Source: Bombardia bombarda
Taxonomy: Eukaryota; Ascomycota; Sordariomycetes; Sordariales; Lasiosphaeriaceae
Assembly: GCA_030512295.1 (NCBI GenBank)
Contig: JAULSR010000005.1
Location: forward strand, 868,001 to 932,000
Reading direction: 5' to 3'
Length of the DNA: 64,000 nucleotides
Part shown: positions 11,905 to 23,181 of the stretch, in pieces
Layout: each line of letters opens with the position of its first letter
How positions within the stretch are numbered: position 1 is the first letter of the stretch
Notes under the pieces: generated by a model
What the model was told of the DNA's origin: nothing
Database searches by the model: none
What the model saw: only the letters and a program-made list of their open reading frames with translations
Made by a program: the position numbers and the translations under genes

Positions 11905-14502
11905 TCACAACTCCGCACTCCCCTCCCTCTCCCCAGAAGTAATAAACACCAATCTCGTCCCACTCCCCGCCGTCTGCCACACATCCAGCTCGGTATACTC
12001 CTCCAGCGCCGTCAGCCACTGGTTCTCCGTGAACCCCTTGGCAATCACCCTCTCCTTGACTTTCCTCAAGTTCAACTCCACCCCAAACTGCTCCTCCTCA
12101 TCATCCGCATCCGCATCCTCGTCCTCATCCGCTCTGCACGCCCCAGAGTCCGCCAGCGCTTTGACCAAGTTATAAATCTTACTGCTCGCGTTCAGCGCCC
12201 GCCTGTTCAGCCCCCTGTCCTCCGTCGCCAGACTGTCCTTGCTGGCCTCGACCAGGCGCAGCGCCTCGTCGACGTCGTCCTGCGAGACGATGTTGCTGAA
12301 GCGCAGGCGGGCGAGCGCCTGCGCGAGACGCACGACGCCGAGCAGCGTACGCGGGGTGGTGTGGCCGAAGTTGTTGTTGTTGCGCTTCTCGGCGCGCTTC
12401 TGCTGGCCGCGCAGGCGCACGTACGTCTTGACCATGTACTCGGACACGGCCGCGGGCACGACGGGGCGGTAGGTGCGGGCGCGGGCGACGTAGGCGCGGA
12501 CCTCGGCGGGCGAGAAGACGTGGCCGTCGCCGTCGCCGCCGGTGCCGATGTCGGGGTGGCGGCCGTGCATGTGCACGTAGGCGACGTGCTTGGCGAGCTG
12601 GGCGTCGGTGTCGCGGGTCGGCGTGTCGAGCAGGAGGAACATGATGTCGAAGCGGGAGAGCAGGGCGGCGGGCAGGTTGATGTTCTCGAGCGGGGAGAGG
12701 CGCGTGTTGTAGCGGCCGTAGATGGGATTGGCGGCGGCCAGGATCGAGGTGCGCGCGTTGAGCGTGGTGCTGATGCCGGCCTTGGAGATGCTGATGGTCT
12801 GCTGCTCCATGACCTCGTGGATGGCGGTGCGGTCGTTGTCGTCCATCTTGTCGAACTCGTCGATGCAGCAGATGCCGTTGTCGGCGAGCACGAGCGCGCC
12901 GCCCTCGAGCACCATCTCGTCCGTCACGGGGTCGCGCATCACGGCGGCCGTCAGACCGACGCCGCTGCTGCCGCGGCCGGATGTGTAGACGCCGCGTGGT
13001 GCTACCTTGGAGATGTACTTGAGCAGCTGCGACTTGGCCACACCGGGGTCACCCATGAGGCACATGTTGATGTCGCCGCGGATGCGCATGCCGTCGCCCA
13101 CAACCTTGGTCACGCCGCCTACCAGGAGCAGGAGGAGGGCCTTCTTGACGTCGAGATGGCCAAAGATCTCGGGGGCGATGGACTTGGCTAGGTGTTCGTA
13201 CTGGTTGCCCGTCTGCCTGAACTTTTCGATGCTGCGCATGATGAGCGGGTCGACCTCCATGTCCTCGTAGGCCTTCTTGTGCTGGATGATGTGGTGCGCC
13301 TCGATGTACGTGTCGGTCAGAAGGCCAGCGCGCATGGCCTTGAAGCCCGTGTAGGGGGTGGGGAGGAAGATGCCGGCGATGTCGACGACGTCGCCGGGGC
13401 TGACCTGCCTGACGAGACTGCCGTTGCACAGCACCGTCAGAGTGCGGGGGATCTGGCCAATGGGCACCTGCTCAGCGAGCTCCTGGATCTTGACCTCCTG
13501 GAAGGGCAGGAACTTGGAAGCCCTTGAGGACGGGTGGAGCTGGCCCTTGGCCTGGTTGTCCTTGCAGTCCTGCGACGGGCACAGGGTGAGGGGGCTGTAC
13601 TGCTTGTCCGAGACGGGCTGGAAAATCTCGCAGCCGCAGCGGTCGCACGTGTAGGCGCCGACCTGGACGACGGGCTTGACGTCTGACACCCTTGTTGCGA
13701 TGCCGCGGATTGTGATGAGGTGGCCCAAATGGTCGCCGCGGACCTGGCGGACCGACAAGGCCTTGACGGGGTTGTCGGGGGTCGAGGTCCTTGGCTTGAA
13801 GACCAGGGTGTAGCGACGGGTGAGCTCGGAGGGGAACTGCTCGTTGACGATGGTGGGGTCCATAGTTCTCTCGGCAGCCTCTGCGAGATCGTGATTGCGC
13901 TGCTGTCTGTTCGCCATGAGGACGTCGAGGACATCGTCCTTGAATGTGACGCTGCTACTCGGCTGGGGCATGAGCTTGTCGACGGCCTTGGAGAGGATCT
14001 CCACATAGTGCTTTGTGTTTTTCTCAACCATCTCGATGAGCTTGAGGCCCTCGTTCACGTCTTGCTCGTACTGATACCATTCACTTGTCAGCATGGTGCG
14101 TCTTGTGCGCGTTGCATAGGTAGGGAAGAGAGAGATGTACCGCTGCCAAGTCGTCCAAATCTACCACGATCTCGTTCACTTTCCTGTCTGCGAGATCCTG
14201 GAGAATGTCCTTGTACTTGTGATGAGGGGCGCGCCTTTGCTGCTTCTCACGTTGGCGCTGCGCCTGGGCGCCCTCATCCTCATCCATAAAGTCATATTCA
14301 TCGCTCAAATCGTCTTCGTCAATTGTGATGTTTTCGAGGGCGTGGGTGATGGCCTCCTGAGGGGACGTCTTGAAGTCGGTCAGGAAGTTCTCGAAGGCGG
14401 CTGAAGGCAAGGGTTAGTAAACAGCAACGGTCTTTTTTGCCCAAAGCACTCACTTTGTTGAGGCTCGTACTCGACAGGCGACTTGTACTGGAGAAGCGCC
14501 AT
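11905..14502 (-). CDS. MCM7: DNA replication licensing factor MCM7
   Basis: Subunit of the Mcm2-7 helicase, loaded at origins in G1 and activated in S phase; nuclear. Exons: 14502-14454, 14400-14141, 14070-11905, giving 824 residues. The short first exon (MALLQYKSPVEYEPQQ) joins in phase to TAFENFLTDFKTSP, and exon 2 joins LDDLAA to YEQDVNEG. The N-terminal domain carries a C4 zinc motif (CDRCGC ... CPSQDC). The AAA+ core has Walker A GDPGVAKSQLLKYI (around residue 440), Walker B CCIDEFDKM (around 500) and arginine finger LLSRFDI. The MCM box is complete and no break is seen in the frame. It is divergently transcribed from PEX1 across about 0.7 kb, which must contain both promoters. The acidic stretch DEDEDADADDEEE near the C-terminus is a low-complexity insertion typical of fungal copies. 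Confidence 0.97.
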
Positions 14503-15213
14503 GGTGATGTGATTGCTGGTGCTGTTGTTGTGGTCGGTCCGTGCCGAGATAATTGGCTTGCTTCGTTTTGCCGGTCAAAAGCGATGGAGTTGCGACCGAC
14601 CAAAATACTTGCGACAACACGGCGGAACGAAGAAGCGGCGCTTGGAGCTTTCTGGCCGACAGGCGACAGGGGGCGGGGGCTGGGAAACGCGTCGAGCCGC
14701 AGCGCGACTTTTCGCGTCTGTCGCCGACAAGGGGTTGCCCAGCGTTAATTGGTTTTTAGGTGGTCCGAGCTTTCCACTAAGGGAGGGGCAGCTTTGGTTG
14801 TTGAAAGCTACAGGCGGCTGATGGCAGCTGCCAGGCTGCTTACGCGGTAAAGGCACCCATTGAGCCGCTGCCAGGAGCCCCCTGGTCGGCCCCCGTCACA
14901 ACTCCTGCCTCGGCACATGGAAATTGCCCCGAATGTTAGCGGGCTCCGCGTTCGTCGACCTGGGCCAGCTCGAAGCTGTCGAATCTCGAACTGTTATTTA
15001 GTACCACTTTACACTAGATAAATGACGAGAGAGGGATTGATCGAGATGCTTCCTCCGAACAGACGTTTTAAATACACCGTTCCTAACGCATTGTCACTCC
15101 AATTGGCACTACCATTGCCGCTGTCATCACATCTCGACACCAGTTCCGGCTAACAAACAAACACCACATACGTAGCAACTAAGCTTGTATCTCGGTAGGC
15201 TGCACGAAGCAGC
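14503..15213. promoter_or_regulatory. divergent promoter region MCM7 / PEX1
   Basis: 711 bp between the start codons of two divergent genes, with no coding sequence of its own. It must hold the promoters and 5' leaders of both. I cannot assign specific factor sites by eye. Confidence 0.55.
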
Positions 15214-18200
15214 ATGGCGCCCAGGAAGAATGCGCCGTCAACAGCAGCCGAGGTCTCGCTCGTGCATCTCCAAACCTGCTTCGTCAACCTGCCCTCCTCC
15301 CTGGCGACACTGCTCGCCAATGTAAACACAGTAAGCAGCCCCCCCTCCCGAGCTTCATCTGACCCGCGTAGCTCACAAGAACCTCCCTCCATCTAGCCCG
15401 CCCAGAATGTCATTGTCGAGCTAAATTACCGCGTGCCCGCCGCACCCGGCGCCTCCTCCTCCTCCTCCTCCACTCAAAAGTCCATCTTCGTAGGATGGAC
15501 AGGCATGCCCAGCAAGCGGCGCACCGCCCCCATCGTCAGCCGAGATGGCGGCATCAACGGGGGCAGCAACAGCACCAGGGGCAGCGGCCGCAACGACCAG
15601 GAAGTCCCCCTCGTCGAGATTGACGCGACCCTCGCCGCCACCGTCGGCCTGCAAGACGGCCAGAAGCTCGTCGCCACCGTCCACTTCGACCCGCCCCAGA
15701 CGCACACGGTCAACATCGAGCCCCTGACCCCGAGGACTGGGAGATGATTGAGCTGCACGGCACCTACCTCGAGGACAACCTGCTCTTCCAGATCCGTGCC
15801 ATCCCCAACCCCGCCTACGCGCCTGGCGGCATCCTCACCACTACCCACCCACTCACCCTACATCTCTCGCCGACCGCCACGGCAAACATCAAGATTCTCT
15901 CCCTGGACCCCCCTCTACCCGCCGACGTCCCGTTCGCCAAGATCGCCCCCGACGCAGAGGTCATCGTGGCGCCCAAGACGCGCGCCAAGCCGCCGCAGCG
16001 CAGTGGCAACAACAAGGACAACAAGAGCGTGGGCGGCACGTCGCGCAAGAGCGGCAAGAGCAGCTCGGCTGGCACAGTCAAGCGGCGAGCTGCTGCCGCC
16101 GCCGCCGCTGCCCGAGAGGAGAAGAAACCTGTGCTTTTCCTCCGCGGCATCGACCGTCGCCACTGCCACGAGTATTTCGACGACCACCACGACAGCTCCC
16201 CCGCCCTAGAAGACATCAGCATCTGGGTCGACCGCGACCTGCTCCAGACGCCCGACTTCAAATCCGTGAAATGGGCCACTGTCAACGTGGTCCGCCCCGC
16301 CGGGCTCCAGCGGCCGCTCGATTCGTCATTACCGCCCCAACCAGAGGCCGATCCTACCGCCGCCGCAACGGGGGCTTCCACCAAGATCATCGCCCGCCTG
16401 CGGCCGTGGGACGAGCCCCCCGACGGGCAGACGACGGCGCTCTCGACGGCGCTGTGCGCCGCCCTCGGCTGCCAGGGCATGGTTGGCGGTGTGGTCAAGC
16501 TCGAGGGGGCGCCCACCCCGCTGCCGCGCAAGACGCCGCCGGACCGCGACGGCGTCTCGCACGACTCGGTGCAGAAGATCAGGATCTACCCGTTCCTGCT
16601 GCCCAGGGGCGCGGCGGCGACGGCGGCGGGGTTGAAGTTTGGCGGTCAGTCCAAGGCGGAGCGGGAGGAGGCGGCGAACCAGGTTAGGAATATCTATGGC
16701 GCGAGCTTGCTGCTGGGGCCGCTCACGGACGGGCAGGTGCTGGGCGTGTACCCGGGGCTGAACTACCCGCGCAGTTGGGAGGGCGGGGTGGTGAGGTTTG
16801 AGCCTTCGCCTACTGCGCAGCAGGGTGCAAAGAAGCCGGTGAGCTGGATACTGGGGTCGGAATGGAAGCTGCCTATTTCGGTGCAGCCCGCCATCGCCAA
16901 GCCGGCTTGGTTGACTGAGTTTGACAGCGAGATGGCTCTTGACGGGGCGTCGTCCGAAGACGACTCGCTGCTTGTTGGCATTGATTCATTGCTGGAGAAG
17001 CTCAAGCTGCACCTCTCGCACCTGTCGTCTGTCCTCCTCACGGGGGGGCAGGGCTCGGGCAAGACCTCCGTCGCGCAGTCGGTGGCGCGCAGCCTGAGGG
17101 CCGGACAGCTCTACCACACGACCTACTTCTCGTGCGCTAAGCTGGTTAATGACGAGAGCAGGATCGCGGCGGTCAAGGAGACGCTGAACCGGCTGTTCAT
17201 GGCGGCCAGCTGGGGCGCCCGGCTGGGCGGCAGGGCCGTGGTCATACTGGACGATTTGGACAAGCTGTGTCCTGCCGAGACGGAGCTGCAGGCGGGTAAT
17301 GAGAATGGGCGGAGCAGGCAGATCAGCGAGGCCATTTGCGCCATGGCGAAGCAGTATTGTGGCAAGGCGGATAGCAATGTGGTGCTGCTGGCGACGTGTC
17401 AGGGCAAGGACTCGCTGCATAATGTGCTCGTGGGAGGGCATGTGGTGAGGGAGATTGTGGATCTGGCCGCGCCGGATAAGGAGGCCAGGAGGAGGATTCT
17501 GGAGGCGCTTACGAAGCAGGGGGCGGTCGAAGCGGTTGAAGATGGGAATGGAGATGATAATGAGGGAAACAGTCGACCGACGACTGCGGATGGGAGCGCT
17601 GCTGGCGATGATGAGGAGAATGGGTGGATGGATAGCGCAAGCCAGGCGGGGGGGGAAAGAGGTTTGGGAAGAAGCATCAGCAGCAGCCGGGTGGGTTTAT
17701 TCTGGACAGGAGTCTGGACTTTCTGGATATTGCCGGGCAGATTGACGGGTATATGCCTGGCGATCTCATCCTGCTTATATCGAGAGCGAGGAATGAGGCA
17801 CTCAGTCGGTCGGTGAGAGAATTGATGTCGCCAGATGCTGAAGTGACGTCGATTCGTCTGAGCCGAGCTGATTTCGATGAGGCGCTGAAGGGGTTCACGC
17901 CCGCGTCACTACGGAACGTCACATTGCAGAGCTCGACGACGACGTTTGCGTCGATAGGCGGCCTGCACGAGACGCGCAAGATCCTGCTGGAGACGCTTGA
18001 GTACCCGACCAAGTACGCGCCCATCTTTGCCCAGTGCCCGCTGCGGCTCCGGTCCGGCCTGCTGTTGTACGGCTACCCGGGCTGCGGCAAGACGCTGCTG
18101 GCCAGCGCGGTGGCGGGCGAGTGCGGGCTCAACTTCATCAGCGTCAAGGGCCCCGAGATCCTCAACAAGTACATTGGCGCGTCGGAAAAGAGCGTGCGGG

Positions 18201-19141
18201 ACCTGTTTGCGCGCGCGCAGGCGGCGCGGCCGTGCGTGCTCTTCTTCGACGAGTTCGACTCGATCGCGCCCAAGCGCGGCCACGACTCGACGGGCGTGAC
18301 GGACCGGGTGGTCAACCAGCTGCTGACGCAGATGGACGGCGCCGAGGGGCTGTCGGGCGTCTACGTGCTGGCGGCCACGTCGCGGCCGGACCTGATCGAC
18401 CCGGCGCTGCTGCGGCCCGGCCGCCTGGACAAGTCGCTGCTGTGCGACTTCCCCAACCTCGAGGACCGGCTCGACATCATCAAGGCGCTGGCGCAAAAGG
18501 TGAAGCTGGCAGACGAGATTTGGAGTTCTGAAGGGGATTTGATTGAGCTGGGGAAGCGGACCGAGGGGTTTTCGGGTGCGGATCTGCAGGCGCTCGTGAG
18601 CAATGCGCAGCTTGAGGCGATCCATGATGTCTTGAATGAGGGGGAGCAGAAGCAGAAGGAGGCCGCTGCTGTTGCTGTCCCTGCGGGTGTGCATAGTCGG
18701 AGGGGGGTGGCTGCTAAGAAAATAGCGGCGGCAGCAGCGGGCGCAGACTCAGCGAGACGGAACTTTTTGCAGTTTCGCTATGGTGGGCAGGATGCTGCTG
18801 AGGTGAATACTGGTCCACGGGCTAGAGCCATCGAGATAGCTGAGCAGGCGGCTATTTCGGCCAAGTTGGAGAGCATAAAGATGGCAAAGAAGAGGGGAAA
18901 GCTGTTGTTGAATGGTGCTGGGCAGAAGGGGGAGGACGGTCATGGTGATAAGGGTGGCAGTAATAAAGAGGTAGTTATCAGCTGGAAGCATCTGGTCAAG
19001 GCGCTGGAGGCGACAAGGGCCAGTGTGAGCGCTGATGAGAAGAAGAGGCTGGAGAGGATTTATAGGGAGTTTGTGGTGGGGAGGAGTGGGGAGATGAGGG
19101 ATGGGCAGGGGAGCATGGAGGTTGGGGGAGGAGTAGTTTGA
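15214..19141 (+). CDS. PEX1: peroxin-1, AAA+ ATPase of the Pex5 export complex
   Basis: With Pex6 it forms the AAA+ hexamer that extracts ubiquitinated Pex5 from the peroxisomal membrane. Exon 1 is 15214-15330, intron 15331-15396, the rest 15397-19141; about 1287 residues once two breaks are repaired. Visible: the N-terminal Pex1 domain (VSLVHLQTCFVNLPSSLA); D1 Walker A GGQGSGKTSVAQS (about 17045) with Walker B VVILDDLDKL; D2 Walker A GYPGCGKTLLASAVAGE (about 18071), Walker B VLFFDEFDSIAPKRG and second-region-of-homology RPDLIDPALLRPGRLD. Two one-base losses interrupt the frame: C4 at 15728-15731, where an extra C restores LTPEDWEMIEL, and G8 at 17648-17655, where an extra G restores QQQPGGFILDRSLDFLDIAGQ. 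Both restored joins are highly typical of the family and the sequence on each side is well preserved, so an assembly error is more likely than gene decay. Confidence 0.94.
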
Positions 19142-19528
19142 TGTGATTTTCTTTTTTGGGGGCGAGGTTTGAATGTTTAGAATTAATATGGAGTTATTAA
19201 ATGTGTACATATTTATTGGTCTTGTATATATTTCGGTCTATTTCACCCTTTTTGTTTTGTGTCGCTGTTTGGTCAGAAGCTGGATGTGCGTGCCGGTGTT
19301 GACGGTTTTTGGATGCTCTCCCATGTGTTTTATATATGTGAATGATGTTTATCTATCTGGAGTGATACTACCGCTGACAGCTCATCTAGCTGTCGCTCAC
19401 AGCATATTAACGATTATTAGATCTTGAAAAGAATTGTATTTCGAAAGTTGTAGCTTCGACGCTTCGTAATGACCACGTTCACAAACAATAAGCTTACAAA
19501 AAAACCCCCCCTAGTAAAAATACATTGT
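19142..19528. other. convergent intergenic region PEX1 / ALG12
   Basis: AT-rich sequence between two convergent stop codons; it holds both 3' untranslated regions. No gene or repeat seen. Confidence 0.6.
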
Positions 19529-21423
19529 CTACGCTTCCACCGTCTTCCTCGCCTTCTCCCCATCCTTGACCCTCTTCAAGATATATATTCGAGGCACAAT
19601 GCTCGGGCCCACCCAGCGACCTCCCGTAAGCGCCCTCACCCGTCGCTTCCACCGAGCAACCACGGCTCCTCTTCCTACAACAGGGCCTTTATCATCAATA
19701 ACAACATTATTCCCACCCTGCTGGTCCGGCCTAACCAGCAGTTCAACGCCCTTAAGCCCCTGCACCACGCCGAGAACGTCCCAGTCACCTCCTTTAACCT
19801 TGGCTGGATCCTCCGCCAGGACATAGTCAAACCGTCTCCAGAACCCATCCTGCGCTAGCAGCGCCTCGTCTTCCGTCTTGTCCAGTACTAACGTAACGCC
19901 ACCGCCATTGCCCATCTGGCGCTGCTGTCTATTGACGAAATCCCGCGTCGTTGGTAATCCACCGCCAGTTGCACGAAGAACCGGCGCAGCAGAGCCAGTA
20001 GCCGTCCCAAACAACGTGACGCCCGTCATGCATGACAGAACATCCGCATGGGCGGGGACCAGGACTGACGACGACGATGAGCCGCTGCCAGCGGCTAACG
20101 CCTCCGACTGCAGCACGGTCTCGCGCAAAAAGGCCAGGGCCTCGCCGCCGGGGTAGTTGAGCGCCGAGAGCAGCAACATGCCGGAGCTGGCGGCGAAGGA
20201 GAGCGCGACCGAGCCGACGAGGGCGAACGCGAGCCCGCCCGCTATCACGCCTTTGCCGCGGCGGTTGAACAACAAGTTCGCGCCGAGGGCGGCCGCAGCC
20301 GTCAGCGGGGGCACGGCGTAGAAGATGAAGCGGGCCTCCTTGTGCGGCTGGAGGGAGTAAATCGCGACGAACAACAGCGGGGGCACAACGAGGCGGCGGG
20401 CCCCTCCAGCCAGCGCGGGGTGGCGGAGGGACAGCGGGATGAGCAGCATCCAGACGAGCGGGTTGACGAAGAGACGCGGCAGGGCCGAGGAGAAGTAGTA
20501 GTGCCAGGGCGAGACGCCCCAGTTGGAGGAGGAGCCCAGGACGGCGTTGTAGTAGAAGCCCCAGAGTTCCGGCCAGAGCGGCTTCTGCCAGAAGTAGCTG
20601 TCGATGGGGACAGAGATGAGCAGGGCCATGAGGAAGGAGACGAGAAAAGGCGGGATGACGCGCTCGAGGGATGTGGCGGGGATGAGGAGGAGGTGGAGGA
20701 CGGTGACGGCCAGGAGGAGGGCGACTTCGGAGCGGAAGACTGCCGCGGCGAAGACGAACATGGCGATGGCGAGGCGCTGGCGGGGGAGGACTCTTTGGGG
20801 TCGGGGTGGGGGATGAGGAAGGAGGATGCGAGGGTTGCTGTGGTGGGAAGAGTTAGTATTTCTTGTGGTTTATTAATCTGGTAGAGACGATAGGGGTATT
20901 CAGGACTTACTCAGTCCAAAGGCAAACATGTTGGGCAGGGTCCTGGAGGCGTAGAAGATAATGTGAAACTGGCTCGCCTGGAGCAGCAGGTACCACCGAG
21001 CAGTAGTGATGCCATATGTCCGTCTGATATTCCGCGACAAGACGAGCAGACAGGCGGCGTTAAAGAGGCCGAGGATTGCTCGTACGATGAGCTGGGCATG
21101 GTCGAAGCCCACGACGGCGATGATGGGCTGGGCAATACCCGCCAGCAAAACAGGGCCTATAAAGGTCCGTGGAACAACGCCTGGAAAGGTGAAGTGGTCG
21201 TAGCCACGGGATAGCTTCTGATGTACGTTGGTGGTAGGCGTGCCGTACACCAGGACATCGTGGGTGGCTTGGATGTTGAACGACTCCTCAACTTTGGTGT
21301 AGGGGGCGATGACGAGATGTACCAGGACCAGCCCGGGTATCAAGAGTGAAAGCACGATGTCTGCCTCATTGTTAATGATTTTTCCTTTTAGTATAAGAAT
21401 GATTACTCACCTAACAGTCTCAT
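19529..21423 (-). CDS. ALG12: dolichyl-P-Man: Man7GlcNAc2-PP-Dol alpha-1,6-mannosyltransferase
   Basis: ER membrane glycosyltransferase of family GT22 that adds the eighth mannose to the lipid-linked N-glycan precursor. Exons: 21423-21411 (MRLL plus one base), 21360-20911, 20837-19529; about 590 residues after one repair. The N-terminal lumenal motifs are characteristic: PYTKVEESFNIQATHD, the KLSRGYDHFTFPG region and VVPRTFIGP. Multiple hydrophobic segments follow, and QPHKEARFIFYAVPPL is the conserved HKE(A/E)RF loop of the GT22 family. The frame is broken between IPHPDP and QRVLPRQRLAIA, within a cluster of C runs (plus-strand G runs, 20782-20812); one extra C restores it and closes the total length. 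It stands divergent to the actin-capping gene at 21998. Confidence 0.92.
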
Positions 21424-21997
21424 TTTGAGATGTTGGGCAATGCATGCAGCATGGGCGTCGACATGAACAATTACTTGGGCTGAATGAAGGTGGTCGTTTG
21501 GGTCTAAACGGTCAAAGTCGTGTTCAACCGGCCATAAAAATTTCCTACTCAAGTCAATACTAGATGCTGAAGATAGTGGGCGCGAGAACCAGGCGCGCGA
21601 GAACCAGGCGCGTCTTCAGAAAACAGAACAAGACCACCTTGTTTCTGAGGCTGCTCGTTTCATGGACATGGAAAGTACCATCATGGCGAGGGCAACGGTG
21701 AGATGCAGCTAGGGATGCAGGGGTGCAGGGGTGGTGCTTGGAGTGCACGAGCCGCCCCTGAGACGCAGGCGGCTTCAACCCCGCCAAACCTGCTGCCCAG
21801 CGACCTGCTGGGAGCGGGAGAGGTGACCTAGGTAGGATAGGCATCCCCGCGAATCCAACAACCCACCTGAAGATACCCGCCATAACACCGCGCAATCCGT
21901 CTGCTTCTTCTTTGAGACTCAATTGCACCATTTACGGTAACTCAGCTATCCGATCAAGCCACGTCAACGAAGCAGAGGAGAGAAGCCCACCGCAAAT
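21424..21997. promoter_or_regulatory. divergent promoter region ALG12 / CAP2
   Basis: 574 bp between divergent start codons, without a coding feature of its own. A short direct duplication (GCGCGAGAACCAGGCGCG, about 21578-21612) is visible. No specific sites assigned. Confidence 0.5.
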
Positions 21998-23181
21998 ATG
22001 GCTGCCGATCCGTATGATTCGGCTCTGTAGGTAGTCCCCTACCCCCCCCGCATGCCTTGTCAATTCCCATGGGTGTTTGTTGTGCCTATACCAGGATATG
22101 TCCCCATCTTTGGGAAGCGGAAATGAGCCGGTTGATGCAGAGGAGGACGTCAAGAGGAGGAACGACAAGAAGAAAAAGAGACCCCAGGCTAACCACGGCG
22201 CACCAGCGACCTCCTCCGCCGCCTCGACCCAAAACACACGGCGGAGCACCTCAACAGCCTCATAACGCTAGCGCCCGACCTCGCCGAGGACCTGCTGTCG
22301 TCCGTGGACCAGCCGCTGGCGGTGCGCCGCTGCAAACAGACGGGGCGCGAGTACCTGCTGTGCGACTACAACCGCGACGGCGACAGCTACCGCTCCCCAT
22401 GGAGCAACCAGTTCGACCCCCCGCTGGACGAGGGCGGAGCGGGCGGTGTGGGCGCCGCCGGCGTCAGCGAGGGCGCGGGAGAGGGCGCAGTTCCCGGGGA
22501 GCGCGTGCGCAAGATGGAGATCAAGGCCAACGAGGCCTTTGACGTCTACCGCGAGCTGTACTACGAGGGCGGCGTGTCGTCTGTCTACTTTTGGAACCTG
22601 GATGATGGCTTTGCTGGTGTTGTGCTCTTGAAAAAGTGTGAGTTTATTTTGCTGATGTTGAAGATTGGCTTTTGATCAACCACCACACCAACAACCACCA
22701 AACTCCGCCCCTGAGACATCCCCCTCAAGATTAAATTGTCTACTACCAAACAGACCGAGACTGACTGACTATTTTACCTCCAGCCTCCCCCCAGGGCGGC
22801 AGCACCACGACCCAGGGCGTGTGGGACTCGGTGCACGTATTCGAAGCGAGCGAGCGCGGGCGCACGTCAAACTACCGCTTCACGTCGACCGTCATCCTCA
22901 GCCTGGCGACCAAGGGCGCCTCGCTGGGCGAGGTGGACCTCAGCGGCCAGATGACGCGGCAGATCGAGCAGGACCTGCCGGTCGAGAGCGACGAGAGCCA
23001 CATTGCCAACATCGGCCGCCTGGTCGAGGACATGGAGCTCAAGATGCGCAACCTGCTGCAGGAGGTCTACTTTGGCAAGGCCAAGGACGTGGTCGGCGAC
23101 CTGCGCAGCATCGGCACGCTGAGCGAGGGCCAGCGCGAGCGCGAGACGCAGCGGGAGATTATTGGGAGCATGCGGAGATGA
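21998..23181 (+). CDS. CAP2: F-actin-capping protein subunit beta
   Basis: Beta subunit of the heterodimeric capping protein that binds actin filament barbed ends, in cortical patches and the hyphal tip. Exons 21998-22026, 22207-22637, 22784-23181; 285 residues, the usual length. The 10-residue first exon (MAADPYDSAL) joins in phase to DLLRRLDPKHTAEHL, then SSVDQPLAVRR and YLLCDYNRDGDSYRSPWSN, the hallmark block of the beta subunit. Exon 3 resumes SSPQGGSTTQGVWDSVHVFE and ends REIIGSMRR. A Gly/Ala-rich insertion (EGGAGGVGAAGVSEGAGEG region, about 22430-22500) extends a loop between the SPWSN block and the conserved RVRKMEIKANEAFD. The frame is intact. Confidence 0.96.

Noticed and set aside
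11818..13191. 457-residue plus-strand open frame opposite MCM7
   Set aside because: It runs antisense to the MCM7 helicase domain; the GC-rich codon pattern of MCM7 keeps this frame open and its protein resembles nothing known.
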